The notes under the pieces are model-generated. The model ran no database searches, was not told the origin of the DNA, and worked only from the letters and a program-made list of their open reading frames with translations. From NCBI GenBank assembly GCA_016705695.1, contig JADJLA010000011.1, positions 1-64,000 of the forward strand: a stretch of DNA of 64,000 nt. The letters run 5' to 3'. Below are positions 35,805 to 45,166 of the stretch, piece after piece (positions within the stretch are counted from its first letter, which is position 1; each line of letters starts with the position of its first letter). Made by a program: the position numbers and the translations under genes. The DNA comes from Sphingobacteriaceae bacterium (GTDB taxonomy: Bacteria; Bacteroidota; Bacteroidia; B-17B0; Aurantibacillaceae).

Positions 35805-37511
35805 TTATTGTTTGATTATTTTCTTAGTAACTGCTTGGTCCTCTTTGCCATTCATAAATACCTTTAAAAAGTAAACACCCTGCTCAAGATATTCAAGGCT
35901 TAATACATACTCTTTATCATTAACCTTTGTTTCAAGTATAGCTTGACCTATAGCATTATACAGTACTATACTATTTTCTCCTTGCAAATTCTTTATAGTT
36001 AATTGCTGCGTAAATGGATTGGGGGAAATAATAAGATCACTAAATAAAGCACTATTATTTTGCAAGCCATTACAAATAATAGCACTTATCAATACGCCTG
36101 AAGTTGCGGTACAACCTGATAAAGTATTTGTGCCCAATACCGTATAAAAAGTGTTTATTAAAGGTGAAACAACAATTGGATTTGTTGTAGCTCCATTGCT
36201 GAACGAATACGTATCGGCACCACTTCCAGAAAGAGCAACCGCACTACCTGCACATACAGTTAACTGAGAGGCAGAAATAATTACAGTTGGACTTGGGCTA
36301 ACAGAAATACTAATACTGTTATTTCCTAAACAAGTTAAGGAGGTTGAACCAACCACAGAATAAACAGTGTTACTGGTTGGCGCCACAATTATTGATGCAG
36401 AATTTGATCCTGTATTCCAGGTATACGAATTAGCTCCACTTATAGATAAAGAAATTGTACTTCCTGAACATAATGATGATTGTGAACTCACCAAATTCAT
36501 GGTTGGTGAAGGCATTACCGAAATGTTCACACTATTACTTCCAGAACAATTTGCAGTTGCTGTTCCGCCATTAACAGAATAAACTGTATTAGTACTTGGA
36601 ACTACTATTATTGAAGATGCATTGGAGCCAGTGCTCCAGGTATACTGACTAGACCCACTTGCAGTTAAAGTAACTGAGGCTCCTGAACAAATGTTTGTAG
36701 GACCGCTTACGGATATTAAATTAAAATTACCGCATGTTCCCGAAATAGAAGTTGTTGAAGCGATCCAATTAGAAGTTGCTCCGTTTAAAATAAAACCGGT
36801 AAGACTCCCTGTAACAGCTGCAGGAGAACTATCGATCAGTGTATTTATTCCGGTATTATTACTACTTGCAACACCTTGGTTAAAATTATAATATGCCAAT
36901 AGTTGAGATTCGTTACCTACTAAATGACAATTTTTTCTTCCAATAATTTCTGCAGGACAAAGAGCTTTACTCCAAAATCTCAATTCGTCAAAACTTCCAG
37001 TATAAAAATAAGAACCATTATTTCGAGATCCAAGATTATATGAAGCTCCCGAGTTAAATGGTCCGGTTAAATTATTGGCACCGATTACAACCGTTTGAAC
37101 GTTTCCGTCAACATATATAAACATTCCACTGGCGTTTGAATTTCCACTGCTTACACATGCTAAGTGATGCCAATTGCCATCATTAAAGGTGTTATTACAT
37201 GTCATGTAAACAGAATTTACACCAGAAGAGTTTCCTGTATAAAAATACGGCTTACCTGCGATCATACCAATAACAATTCCTTTAGCTGGTATGTCATTTA
37301 TAATATTCGATAAAAATTCACAGCTAGAGCCCGTACTTGTTCTAAACCATAACTCGATCGTAAATGGATTGCCGGTGCTATAATCCATTGATGCGTTATA
37401 GGCCAATTTCACATTATCATTCCCATCAAAATGCAAAGCATTGGTTTGCGCTTTAACATTGATTAAGATCGCTAAGCTTAGTAATAGAGCAAATGTTTTG
37501 CATTTTTTCAT
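35805..37511 (-). CDS. Secreted LamG-domain protein with T9SS sorting tail
   Basis: The 568-residue product has a signal peptide (CKTFALLLSLAILINVKA), a LamG/concanavalin-like domain (about residues 25-220: LHFDGNDNVKLAY ... SFDELRFWSKALCPAEIIG), three repeats of about 80 residues with ICSGASVTLTASGSSQYTWS and related forms, and a sorting tail DLIISPNPFTQQLTIKNLQG ending GVYFLKVFMNGKEDQ. The repeats are Ig-like domains common in surface proteins of the phylum. It is probably exported by T9SS. The LamG domain suggests glycan or adhesin binding, but the ligand is unknown. It begins eight bases after the MaoC gene stop. Confidence 0.92.
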   Translation of the reverse strand: MKKCKTFALLLSLAILINVKAQTNALHFDGNDNVKLAYNASMDYSTGNPFTIELWFRTSTGSSCEFLSNIINDIPAKGIVIGMIAGKPYFYTGNSSGVNSVYMTCNNTFNDGNWHHLACVSSGNSNASGMFIYVDGNVQTVVIGANNLTGPFNSGASYNLGSRNNGSYFYTGSFDELRFWSKALCPAEIIGRKNCHLVGNESQLLAYYNFNQGVASSNNTGINTLIDSSPAAVTGSLTGFILNGATSNWIASTTSISGTCGNFNLISVSGPTNICSGASVTLTASGSSQYTWSTGSNASSIIVVPSTNTVYSVNGGTATANCSGSNSVNISVMPSPTMNLVSSQSSLCSGSTISLSISGANSYTWNTGSNSASIIVAPTSNTVYSVVGSTSLTCLGNNSISISVSPSPTVIISASQLTVCAGSAVALSGSGADTYSFSNGATTNPIVVSPLINTFYTVLGTNTLSGCTATSGVLISAIICNGLQNNSALFSDLIISPNPFTQQLTIKNLQGENSIVLYNAIGQAILETKVNDKEYVLSLEYLEQGVYFLKVFMNGKEDQAVTKKIIKQ

Positions 37512-37519
37512 TGTTCTAA

Positions 37520-37927
37520 TTATTTAATTTGATTAACGTTCATTACGGTAGCCTCTCCACTCGTACAAACTGCTCCGGTGGCCTTATCCTTAATAACGGT
37601 TTCAACCACAGCTCTGTTCTTCTCAACCACCACTTCTTTAACGGTAAAATGCGCTTCGTATGCTGTATCTACATACATTGGTCTTAAAAACGATAACGAT
37701 TGTTTTAAATAAATTGTTCCTTCTCCCGGAAATAATGTTCCAAATACTTTACTGAACAAGGACGCGCTTAACATCCCGTGCATGATCGGTTTTTTGAACA
37801 TGGTAGTTGCTGCATAAGCCGCGTCTAAGTGAACAGGATTTTTATCGCCGGTTGCATTTGCAAATGCTTGAACTTCCGCTTGCGAGAATTGAAACTCGTG
37901 TGTGTAGGTGTCGCTTACTTTTATCAT
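37520..37927 (-). CDS. MaoC-type (R)-enoyl hydratase
   Basis: The 135-residue, single hot-dog domain product has the hydratase-2 motif AFANATGDKNPVHLDAAYAA with catalytic Asp and His, followed by KPIMHGMLSASLFSKVF. Enzymes of this type (PhaJ-like) hydrate trans-2-enoyl-CoA to the (R)-3-hydroxy form. It lies 30 bases after the fused E1 gene on the same strand. The link to branched-chain or fatty acyl metabolism is plausible but not shown. Confidence 0.93.
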   Translation of the reverse strand: MIKVSDTYTHEFQFSQAEVQAFANATGDKNPVHLDAAYAATTMFKKPIMHGMLSASLFSKVFGTLFPGEGTIYLKQSLSFLRPMYVDTAYEAHFTVKEVVVEKNRAVVETVIKDKATGAVCTSGEATVMNVNQIK

Positions 37928-37957
37928 AATGTTTCTTTTTGATGTTTTTATTTTTTG

Positions 37958-39955
37958 TTAGTACTTCAATAGCTTCATCAGTTTTTCCTTAAACCGTTCC
38001 TTAGGCAAAAAATTCTGTTCAAGATCCGCATTCATAGGCACCGGTGTGTCCAAACTTCCTTCGCGCATTACGGGTGCATCTAAATACTCAAAACAATTTT
38101 CGGTGATCAATGAGGCTATCTCTCCTCCTATCCCTCCGGTAAGTGTATCTTCATGCAATACCAAAACTCTTCCTGTACGTTTTACCGATTCGTAAATTGC
38201 TTCTGTATCTAAAGGTGCTAAAGTTCTTAAGTCGATAAGATCTGCATTGATATCCTTATTCTCATTTAATAATTCCAATGCCCAATGAACTCCCAAACCA
38301 TAAGTAACAATGGTTACATCATTTCCTTGCTTCACCAAACGTGCTTTTCCAAAAGGAATATTGTAATAATCATCTGATACATCTTCGCTAATACTTCGGT
38401 ATAATGCTTTATGTTCAAAGAACATTACAGGATTTGGATCATCAAATGCAGTAAGCAATAATCCTTTTGCATCCGACGGGAAAGCAGGATACGCAATTTT
38501 TAATCCCGGTGTTTTAAAGAACCACGCTTCGTTACTTTGCGAATGAAATGGCCCTGCTGCAACAGCTGCTCCGGTTGGCATGCGCACAACTACATCAGCA
38601 TTTTGTCCCCAACGGTAATGACTCTTTGCTAAATTATTTATAATTTGTGTCATGCCTTCGCTTACAAAATCAGCAAATTGCATTTCAACCAGGGCTTTAT
38701 AACCATTGATGGATAAACCAAAACCACTTCCTAAAATTGCACTTTCGCACAAAGGCGTATTTCGCACTCTTCCTTTTCCAAATTCTTCAACAAAACCTTC
38801 TGTGATCTTAAATACGCCACCATAATCTGCTATATCCTGTCCCATCAACACCAAATTAGAATGCTTGCGCATGGCTAATTTCATGGCATTACTTATGGCG
38901 TCAATAAAACGCATATTGGTTGTAGAACCGGAAGGCGTTGTTTCACCAGCTATAAATGGCTTAAATAATTCGCACAATTCTTTTTCGGTATCAGGTTTTG
39001 GCATTTGTTCTGCAAATGCAATTTCTAATCCGTCGTCGATCTGTTTTTTTATTTCAGCACGATACTGTTCAATGATCTCTTCGGTTAAAACGCCTTCCCC
39101 TAATAAATATTTTTCAAAATTATGAACCGGATCTTTTCTTCCCCAAATATCAAATAATTCTTTTGGAACATATTTAGTACCGCTAGCCTCTTCATGGCCA
39201 CGCATGCGGAATGTAACGCATTCTAAAATAACAGGACGAGGATTTTCACGTAAACTTTCTGCTACTGTTTTTATAGTATCGTAAACCTTTAATAAATTAT
39301 TTCCATCAATACTTATGCCTTCTATACCATAACCAATGGCTTTATCGGCAAATGATTTGCATTTGAACTGCTCGTTGCTTGGTGTGCTTAATCCGTATCC
39401 ATTATTTTCAACAATAAATATCACAGGCAAATTCCAAACAGCTGCTGTATTTATGCTTTCATGAAAATCTCCTTCACTTGCGCCACCATCACCACTAAAT
39501 ACAACAGTAACTTTTTTATCCTTTTTTAAAATATCCGCCAAAGCAATTCCATCTGCAACTCCCATTTGTGGTCCCAAATGCGAGATCATACCTACAATTT
39601 TATACTCTTGCGTTCCAAAATGAAAAGAACGATCTCTTCCTTGAGTAAAACCACCGGGCTTACCTTGAAACTGTGAGAATAAACGATTGAAAGGTATTTG
39701 ACGCGTAGTGAACACACCTAAATTACGGTGCATTGGTAAAATAAATTCATCAGTGTTTAAAGCCGATGCAACACCAACACTAATTGCTTCTTGCCCAATA
39801 CCACTGAACCATTTTGCTATTTTACCTTGTCGCAATAGTAAAAGCATTTTCTCTTCAACCATGCGTGGTTTCAAAATATTCATATAAAGCTCAAGCAAAG
39901 TGCTATCCTTTAACTTCCTTCTATCAAATTTTACCGGTGTATCTGCTGTGACCAT
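37958..39955 (-). CDS. Fused alpha/beta 2-oxoacid dehydrogenase E1 (branched-chain type)
   Basis: One 665-residue chain carries both E1 halves. Alpha (about 1-330) has the thiamine-diphosphate motif VVFSGDGGASEGDFHESINT and EEASGTKYVPKELF. Beta (about 345-665) has ILGSGFGLSINGYKALVEMQ, QNADVVVRMPTGAAVAAGPF and the C-terminal VLVLHEDTLTGGIGGEIASL. It decarboxylates branched-chain 2-oxoacids (or a related substrate) as the first step of a multi-enzyme complex that would use E2/E3 encoded elsewhere. The linker between halves is about 20-30 residues. A separate pyruvate-type beta subunit is at 61120. The barrel gene upstream ends 3 bases before this start. Confidence 0.95.
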   Translation of the reverse strand: MVTADTPVKFDRRKLKDSTLLELYMNILKPRMVEEKMLLLLRQGKIAKWFSGIGQEAISVGVASALNTDEFILPMHRNLGVFTTRQIPFNRLFSQFQGKPGGFTQGRDRSFHFGTQEYKIVGMISHLGPQMGVADGIALADILKKDKKVTVVFSGDGGASEGDFHESINTAAVWNLPVIFIVENNGYGLSTPSNEQFKCKSFADKAIGYGIEGISIDGNNLLKVYDTIKTVAESLRENPRPVILECVTFRMRGHEEASGTKYVPKELFDIWGRKDPVHNFEKYLLGEGVLTEEIIEQYRAEIKKQIDDGLEIAFAEQMPKPDTEKELCELFKPFIAGETTPSGSTTNMRFIDAISNAMKLAMRKHSNLVLMGQDIADYGGVFKITEGFVEEFGKGRVRNTPLCESAILGSGFGLSINGYKALVEMQFADFVSEGMTQIINNLAKSHYRWGQNADVVVRMPTGAAVAAGPFHSQSNEAWFFKTPGLKIAYPAFPSDAKGLLLTAFDDPNPVMFFEHKALYRSISEDVSDDYYNIPFGKARLVKQGNDVTIVTYGLGVHWALELLNENKDINADLIDLRTLAPLDTEAIYESVKRTGRVLVLHEDTLTGGIGGEIASLITENCFEYLDAPVMREGSLDTPVPMNADLEQNFLPKERFKEKLMKLLKY

Positions 39956-39958
39956 TTT

Positions 39959-40657
39959 CTACTCTTTACTTTGTCCTAATAAAACATTTATACCAAACCC
40001 CACAGTGAGCCAACTCATTGCATATCTGTTTGAGATCGGTTGGAGCTCATAAAAATGTGCAAAACGCGGCGATCTTGGATCGTATTTATACAGCAAAGTT
40101 GTATAACTCACCATCACCGAAAAAGAAACCCAGGTATTATCCTTATCAATAAAATTAAAACTAACCTCAGGCCTTATGTACTGCCCACTAAATCCTTTAC
40201 TAATAAGGGGTTTGTTCTTCTCAGAAGTATCCGGATTTACATTGGTGTATTTACCCAAGATATAACCATAATTTAAACTATACTTTATGTAAGAATCACT
40301 TTTAAAATACTTATCGTAACTAATGGCTACAAAAGGGATATCAGCTAGTAACCTAGTATCGTATGGTATGCTTGCATTATAAACTTGCTGTTTTAAATAC
40401 GCATTATTTTTAAAAAAAACATTCTGGTATCCAATTCCAAAATAAAAATTTCCTACAGTTCTAAAATTAAACGATATTCCTAGATCGTAAAACCCGTTAA
40501 ATGATTTACGGAATAAATTACTTGTAATAGGCTTTGGAATGCCGGCACTTGTTTTGATCACAAACCGTGCATTTAATTTTTCAGCAGGTTTTTCCTGTCC
40601 CAAAAAAAATAAGGGGAACAAGATCAAGATCAGTGCTATTTTGCGGTAGGAATTCAA
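39959..40657 (-). CDS. Predicted outer-membrane beta-barrel protein
   Basis: The 232-residue product has a signal peptide (SYRKIALILILFPLFFLG, then QEKPAEKL). It has alternating strands with aromatic girdles, for example FNGFYDLGISFNFRTVGNF, FYFGIGYQNVFFKNNAY and YIKYSLNYGYILGKY, and ends with a strand TVGFGINVLLGQSKE. The pattern fits a small outer-membrane barrel. No specific family was recognised. Its stop lies 3 bases before the fused E1 gene start, so the two are likely co-transcribed although the functional link is obscure. Confidence 0.65.
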   Translation of the reverse strand: MNSYRKIALILILFPLFFLGQEKPAEKLNARFVIKTSAGIPKPITSNLFRKSFNGFYDLGISFNFRTVGNFYFGIGYQNVFFKNNAYLKQQVYNASIPYDTRLLADIPFVAISYDKYFKSDSYIKYSLNYGYILGKYTNVNPDTSEKNKPLISKGFSGQYIRPEVSFNFIDKDNTWVSFSVMVSYTTLLYKYDPRSPRFAHFYELQPISNRYAMSWLTVGFGINVLLGQSKE

Positions 40658-40692
40658 ACAAAATTTAACGTTTAAAGATAAGGAAAAAGGTC

Positions 40693-42336
40693 TTAAAACT
40701 GAAAATAAATAAAGGGCTGCATTTCACTACTCATGATCTGGTAAAGCAGGAATATAATAATACAGCAAACCGCTACCATTGCGGGAACTGGAAGATTTGC
40801 AAAAGCATTTCGGTACTTTTCTTTTATGGTTTCGGGGATCCAATGGATCAAATAGCCCAACAAAACAACCAAAAGAACCGACCAATATCCAATTAATATA
40901 TCTCCAAATAAATAAAGCGAAAAATGGTTTCCTATTCGGTCGTAGATCTCGTTCACAATATCCATAGTAGGACTTCGGAAATAAATACGCGTAAAACTGA
41001 TGAAAGTAAGCGTGATCAACATTAGCATGATCTTTATAGGAATGCTTGTATTGTCTTTGAACGGCGAGATCTTTTGCCAGAATTTATGAATGATCAATCC
41101 TATTCCATTCAATCCACCCCAAATTAAGAACAACCAACTGCTGCCGTGCCACAAACCGCCTAATAACATAGTTACCATTAAATTGATATTGGTATTGATG
41201 TTTTGTTTTACCGAAGGAAAAGCAAAAGCGAGAGCAACAAGTAGTAGAAAAAAACCTGTAAGGAAAAATAACAGCCACAGTTTTCCGCTTAACAATACCA
41301 TGAAAAGAGAAATAATTATAATACAAACATAAGAACCTATACTTCCCGATCTGTTTCCTCCCAATGGAACGTATAAATATTCTTGCAACCAACTCGATAA
41401 AGAGATATGCCAGCGTTTCCAAAATTCGCTTGTGCTAAGGGCTTTGTAGGGAGACTTGAAATTTGTTTTTAAACGATAACCCAATAATAAAGCAATGCCA
41501 ATGGCGATATCCGTATAGCCACTAAAATCCATATACACTTGTAATGAATAAGAAAAAATGGCCATTACTGCCTCCAGTCCCGTATACAAATGCGGACTTG
41601 TAAATACACGATCTATAAAATTTACCGCAATATAATCGGCTACTATTTTTTTACCAAAGCCATTCATGATCCAAAATCCTGCCATTCCAAATTCAAACTT
41701 GGTTAAACTATAAGGCTGATAGATCTGATAAAGGAACTCGTGCGCTTTTACAATAGGGCCGGCCACTAAATGCGGGAAAAAACAAACAAAGAACCCGTAG
41801 TCAAAAATACTATCTACAGGTTTTACTTTGTTGCGATATACATCTATTGTGTAGGATAACGATTGAAACGTAAAGAACGAAACACCAATAGGTGTTAAGA
41901 GTTTATCTACTCTAAAATCAGATCCAAAAAAAGTATTTGAAAAACTCGCGAATCCATTAAAGTAAGGCTCTGATGTACCAAATAATTCATTGCTGCTGCT
42001 TACAAAAAAGTAAGAATATTTAAAATAACATAACAACGTTAAATTGAGTAATACGCTGCAAATAAGAAATAGCTTGCGTTTGAAAGCATCTGTTGATTTA
42101 TGGATCATCCTTCCCCAACAAAAATCGCTTACAATGGTGAACATCAACAGTAAAATGAAAACGCTATTTGTTTTATAATAGAAAAAGAAACTAAATAGCA
42201 ATAAATAAATAGATCGGGCTTTATTTACTTTGTAAATAAATGAATAACCCAATAAACAAACTGCAAAAAATCCCCAGAAAAATAAATGCGTGAACAGTAG
42301 TGGCTGCTCAGGATTAAACTGTAGAATATGTTTCAA
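40693..42336 (-). CDS. MBOAT family O-acyltransferase (AlgI/DltB-like)
   Basis: The 547-residue, multi-spanning inner-membrane protein has the family start (a hydrophobic run, then SIYLLLFSFFFYYKTNSVFI), LTPIGVSFFTFQSLSYTIDV, FPHLVAGPIVKAHEFLYQI, LQVYMDFSGYTDIAIGIALL and the catalytic His in GGLWHGSSWLFLIWGGLNG. It moves acyl, usually acetyl, groups across the membrane for addition to a polysaccharide or teichoic acid-like polymer. The two upstream SGNH genes are its usual acceptors or transferases. The sugar target cannot be inferred. Confidence 0.95.
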   Translation of the reverse strand: MKHILQFNPEQPLLFTHLFFWGFFAVCLLGYSFIYKVNKARSIYLLLFSFFFYYKTNSVFILLLMFTIVSDFCWGRMIHKSTDAFKRKLFLICSVLLNLTLLCYFKYSYFFVSSSNELFGTSEPYFNGFASFSNTFFGSDFRVDKLLTPIGVSFFTFQSLSYTIDVYRNKVKPVDSIFDYGFFVCFFPHLVAGPIVKAHEFLYQIYQPYSLTKFEFGMAGFWIMNGFGKKIVADYIAVNFIDRVFTSPHLYTGLEAVMAIFSYSLQVYMDFSGYTDIAIGIALLLGYRLKTNFKSPYKALSTSEFWKRWHISLSSWLQEYLYVPLGGNRSGSIGSYVCIIIISLFMVLLSGKLWLLFFLTGFFLLLVALAFAFPSVKQNINTNINLMVTMLLGGLWHGSSWLFLIWGGLNGIGLIIHKFWQKISPFKDNTSIPIKIMLMLITLTFISFTRIYFRSPTMDIVNEIYDRIGNHFSLYLFGDILIGYWSVLLVVLLGYLIHWIPETIKEKYRNAFANLPVPAMVAVCCIIIFLLYQIMSSEMQPFIYFQF

Positions 42337-42341
42337 CCATT

Positions 42342-43553
42342 CTATTTGTTTACAAACTTCCGGTTACATGAATAACTTCTGTAAAGTGCCTCAAACATCA
42401 AGTTTCCTGAAATCCTATATCCTTTAGGGCTAAAATGGATTCTGTCGCGCGCAGCTAGTCCTGTTTTTGTCCATTTACTAATTGACTTAAAACCTCCCAT
42501 GATCTCGTACATATCCCAAACGGCACATTGATGATGCGCCATCACTTCCAACAGAGCTTCTCGTGCTGACTCTGTTCGTTTATTAGGAGTTCTTCGTCGT
42601 ATGTAATTATCTGTTGTAGTAGTAAGTAAAATAGCGCAGTTTGGCGAAGCTTCCTTTATATTTCGTATCAATGAATCGTAATGTTGAATAAATTCTTCTT
42701 TCGTAAACCCTTTTCCCTGAACATCATTAACCCCTAAAGAAATAACCACAAGATCGGGATGAATGGTTTTTAATTGCGGTACAAAAAAATTACATCGTAA
42801 AAACGAATTACTTGCCGCGCCATTAGCTCCTAAGCCAGCTAGATAAAAACCTGAAGATGTTCTATCTTCCAACGAAAAACCAAATAAAGTAAAGTCCTTT
42901 ACCAAAGTATCTTCTTTAATAAGTTGGAAGCTTACCGAATCTATAAGTTGGTCAAATTCAAAAATTGTATAACCCTCGTCTTTACAATCTTCCTTTTTTG
43001 CTTCCATATTACAGTTCACTTCAAAACTGCAATTGAAATTATGGTACACTTTTACTACATTGAATTTTCGGCAAACCGCTTTATTAGTTAAAGCCACACC
43101 AAAAATATTTGCGCTATCATTCGTGCTCACACTCATTCCATTCATTCCTAAAGGCAAACAAAAATCCTTTTGCACACATCTGCATTTTTTCCAATGGCCG
43201 GCACTAAAGCTTCGTGCATAAGGTTGCGAATTTGTTTTGGCAAGTTTATAAGGAAAAACAAAATATCCTCCACCCTGCACGTTGAACGAATGTTGAAACC
43301 CTTCTAAAAATGCATTACTCCAAGTTCCGCCTTGCACATGCGATCCGCCAATATGAGCGATCGTTAGTTTTTTTATCTCTCCGCCATTCACCTCCTGCAT
43401 TTTTTTAAAAAAATTCATAAAACTGGAGCTATCCTTATCAAACAGTAATCTATTCTCTTCATATTTTATGAATGAGTAAGTTCCAACTGCAGCTTGTGCT
43501 GATAAACACTGAACAAAACAGATCCCTAATATGACGCCGAGTACTTTTTTCAT
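42342..43553 (-). CDS. SGNH/GDSL-type periplasmic protein, likely partner of the MBOAT enzyme
   Basis: The 403-residue product has a signal peptide (KKVLGVILGICFVQCLSA). The SGNH blocks are AHIGGSHVQGGT (block I with Ser), GLGANGAASNSFLRC (block II Gly), VISLGVNDVQ (block III Asn) and ARDRIHFSPKGYR (block V with Asp-x-x-His as DRIHF). So the catalytic set Ser, Gly, Asn, Asp/His appears present. It begins where the neighbouring SGNH gene ends (4-base overlap) and ends five bases before the MBOAT start. It probably transfers or removes acyl groups on an exported glycan. Confidence 0.88.
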   Translation of the reverse strand: MKKVLGVILGICFVQCLSAQAAVGTYSFIKYEENRLLFDKDSSSFMNFFKKMQEVNGGEIKKLTIAHIGGSHVQGGTWSNAFLEGFQHSFNVQGGGYFVFPYKLAKTNSQPYARSFSAGHWKKCRCVQKDFCLPLGMNGMSVSTNDSANIFGVALTNKAVCRKFNVVKVYHNFNCSFEVNCNMEAKKEDCKDEGYTIFEFDQLIDSVSFQLIKEDTLVKDFTLFGFSLEDRTSSGFYLAGLGANGAASNSFLRCNFFVPQLKTIHPDLVVISLGVNDVQGKGFTKEEFIQHYDSLIRNIKEASPNCAILLTTTTDNYIRRRTPNKRTESAREALLEVMAHHQCAVWDMYEIMGGFKSISKWTKTGLAARDRIHFSPKGYRISGNLMFEALYRSYSCNRKFVNK

Positions 43554-44980
43554 TTCTTAGGTTTTGTTTTTACGTAATTATTATAATTTGTTATCAAAGA
43601 CGAATACAGTAATGTTGCTATTTTGCGAGCACCTTGCGGACTAAAATGAATATAATCTGTAGCCGCTAATTTTTCATCTACCCAACTGCTCATACTATTT
43701 GAGCCTCCCATACAATCGTACATGTCAAAAAAAGCACAGCCATTTTTAAAAGCCACTTCGCGCAATGCATTACGAGCTTCTTCCAACATAGGATGAGTTA
43801 CATAGCTTGTTCCATCTTTAACACCCATGTCAGCCGGACCAATAAATAGAATGCTTGCATTTGGAGCAGCCCTTTTAATGATGGCAATTTGTCCGTTAAA
43901 ATAATTTGCAAAATTTGTAACATTCTCTTTATTCTTCAATGATGGTAAAGCATTACCTCCATATTGCAAAATGATCAACTTAATATTTAAATGATCGTAA
44001 AAACTTTTAAGTTGTCCAAAATTAATATGCTGAAAAAAGGTTCCGGAGCTTCCTCGTTGGGAAATATTATCAACGTATACTCCAGTCCCAGACTCTAAAG
44101 AAACGCCGTAAAAATCCGGACTATCTTTCCCTTTAAATTTAAATTCATGCGAAGATGTAGAAACATTATATTCCTTTATTCTAAAATTCCCACCCTCTAA
44201 CAAACTATCAGCGCTGCTTAAAGCCGGTCCATCATAAAACTCGCACCAGGTTTTTGCTTGGGCTCCTCCGTAAAATAATTTTATCTTTTTATATCCTAAA
44301 TTATTTGTGCCGGCTAATTTTGTTGTGCTAATGGTTACGTTTGTTGAAACTGCCACGCTTGTATCACTTACTATTTTGTAACCCATAAAACGCGTAAAGC
44401 CTCCTGTAAATCCAAAATTATTATGTTTCACGCGTTTATCTTTGCTAGTAAATGTTTGATAACGATCCCAACCATAACCATTCACTACCTTATTAGTTAC
44501 ACTTTGTGAAATAGGCATTAACGAAACAAAACCGGGGCCATTTCCTCCAAACTGCGATTGCAATTTCATGCGCAAGTAATCCGTTATACGATCACACTCA
44601 ATTTGCGAATCGCCATAATGCAATACACGAATACTTTTAGGATCGCTCTTCATAGTTGAAAGTGCTTCAAAAAATGCATCCAACGACGCTTTATTGCGAA
44701 ACTGGATCGTATTTATGAGTTTTATTGCGGTTGTGTCTTTTGTTTGAGGAGAATCGATCGCTGAAATTGAATCATTTGCGTTGATCTTATCTGCCAGTTC
44801 TAAAATTTTTGAAATGTCTTTTTTTGCTTGTTTTTTATGAAGCAATTCGGATAGTTCAGGAAATTTGAGAACAACACCACTACCCAAGCTTATCCCGGCT
44901 TTGGGATAAACAAAAGCCATTAAACCCAAAATAAGGAAAAGCGAGGCTAGTGCGGCCAGGGTTTTAAGAGGATGCTGCAT
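43550..44980 (-). CDS. SGNH/GDSL-type membrane-anchored protein, first gene of the MBOAT trio
   Basis: The 476-residue product has one N-terminal membrane helix (TLAALASLFLILGLMAFVY) that could be an uncleaved anchor. The catalytic blocks are VLHYGDSQIECDRITDYLR (block I), QRGSSGTFFQHINFGQL (block II), LIILQYGGNALPSLK (block III, with Asn) and ATDYIHFSPQGARKIA (Asp-Tyr-Ile-His, block V). It overlaps the next SGNH gene by four bases. It is likely the acyl acceptor and transferase, or a glycan O-acetyl esterase, working with the MBOAT protein. Confidence 0.86.
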   Translation of the reverse strand: MQHPLKTLAALASLFLILGLMAFVYPKAGISLGSGVVLKFPELSELLHKKQAKKDISKILELADKINANDSISAIDSPQTKDTTAIKLINTIQFRNKASLDAFFEALSTMKSDPKSIRVLHYGDSQIECDRITDYLRMKLQSQFGGNGPGFVSLMPISQSVTNKVVNGYGWDRYQTFTSKDKRVKHNNFGFTGGFTRFMGYKIVSDTSVAVSTNVTISTTKLAGTNNLGYKKIKLFYGGAQAKTWCEFYDGPALSSADSLLEGGNFRIKEYNVSTSSHEFKFKGKDSPDFYGVSLESGTGVYVDNISQRGSSGTFFQHINFGQLKSFYDHLNIKLIILQYGGNALPSLKNKENVTNFANYFNGQIAIIKRAAPNASILFIGPADMGVKDGTSYVTHPMLEEARNALREVAFKNGCAFFDMYDCMGGSNSMSSWVDEKLAATDYIHFSPQGARKIATLLYSSLITNYNNYVKTKPKK

Positions 44981-45166
44981 GAAACGAAGATAAAGGTTAG
45001 AGCCTCAGCTAAATTGTTAGTGCCCCTATGTTTTAAACAAGTAAATTTTGATAAGAGTATTTAAACAAAATTTGCCAAAAGCCTTTATAAATACGATAAA
45101 ATACTCATAACATTTCTTTCCTTTTTTTCTTAAAAACCTTAATTTCGTTGCTTAAATTTTACCCAT

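Noticed and set aside
38865..39125. Open frames antisense to the fused E1, pdhB, MnmE, aldolase and other genes
   Set aside because: They are shadows of strongly supported genes on the other strand and have unlikely protein compositions.
45121..45166. TAATTTCG as a -7 box of eno
   Set aside because: It differs from TAnnTTTG at a key T and has no -33 element.
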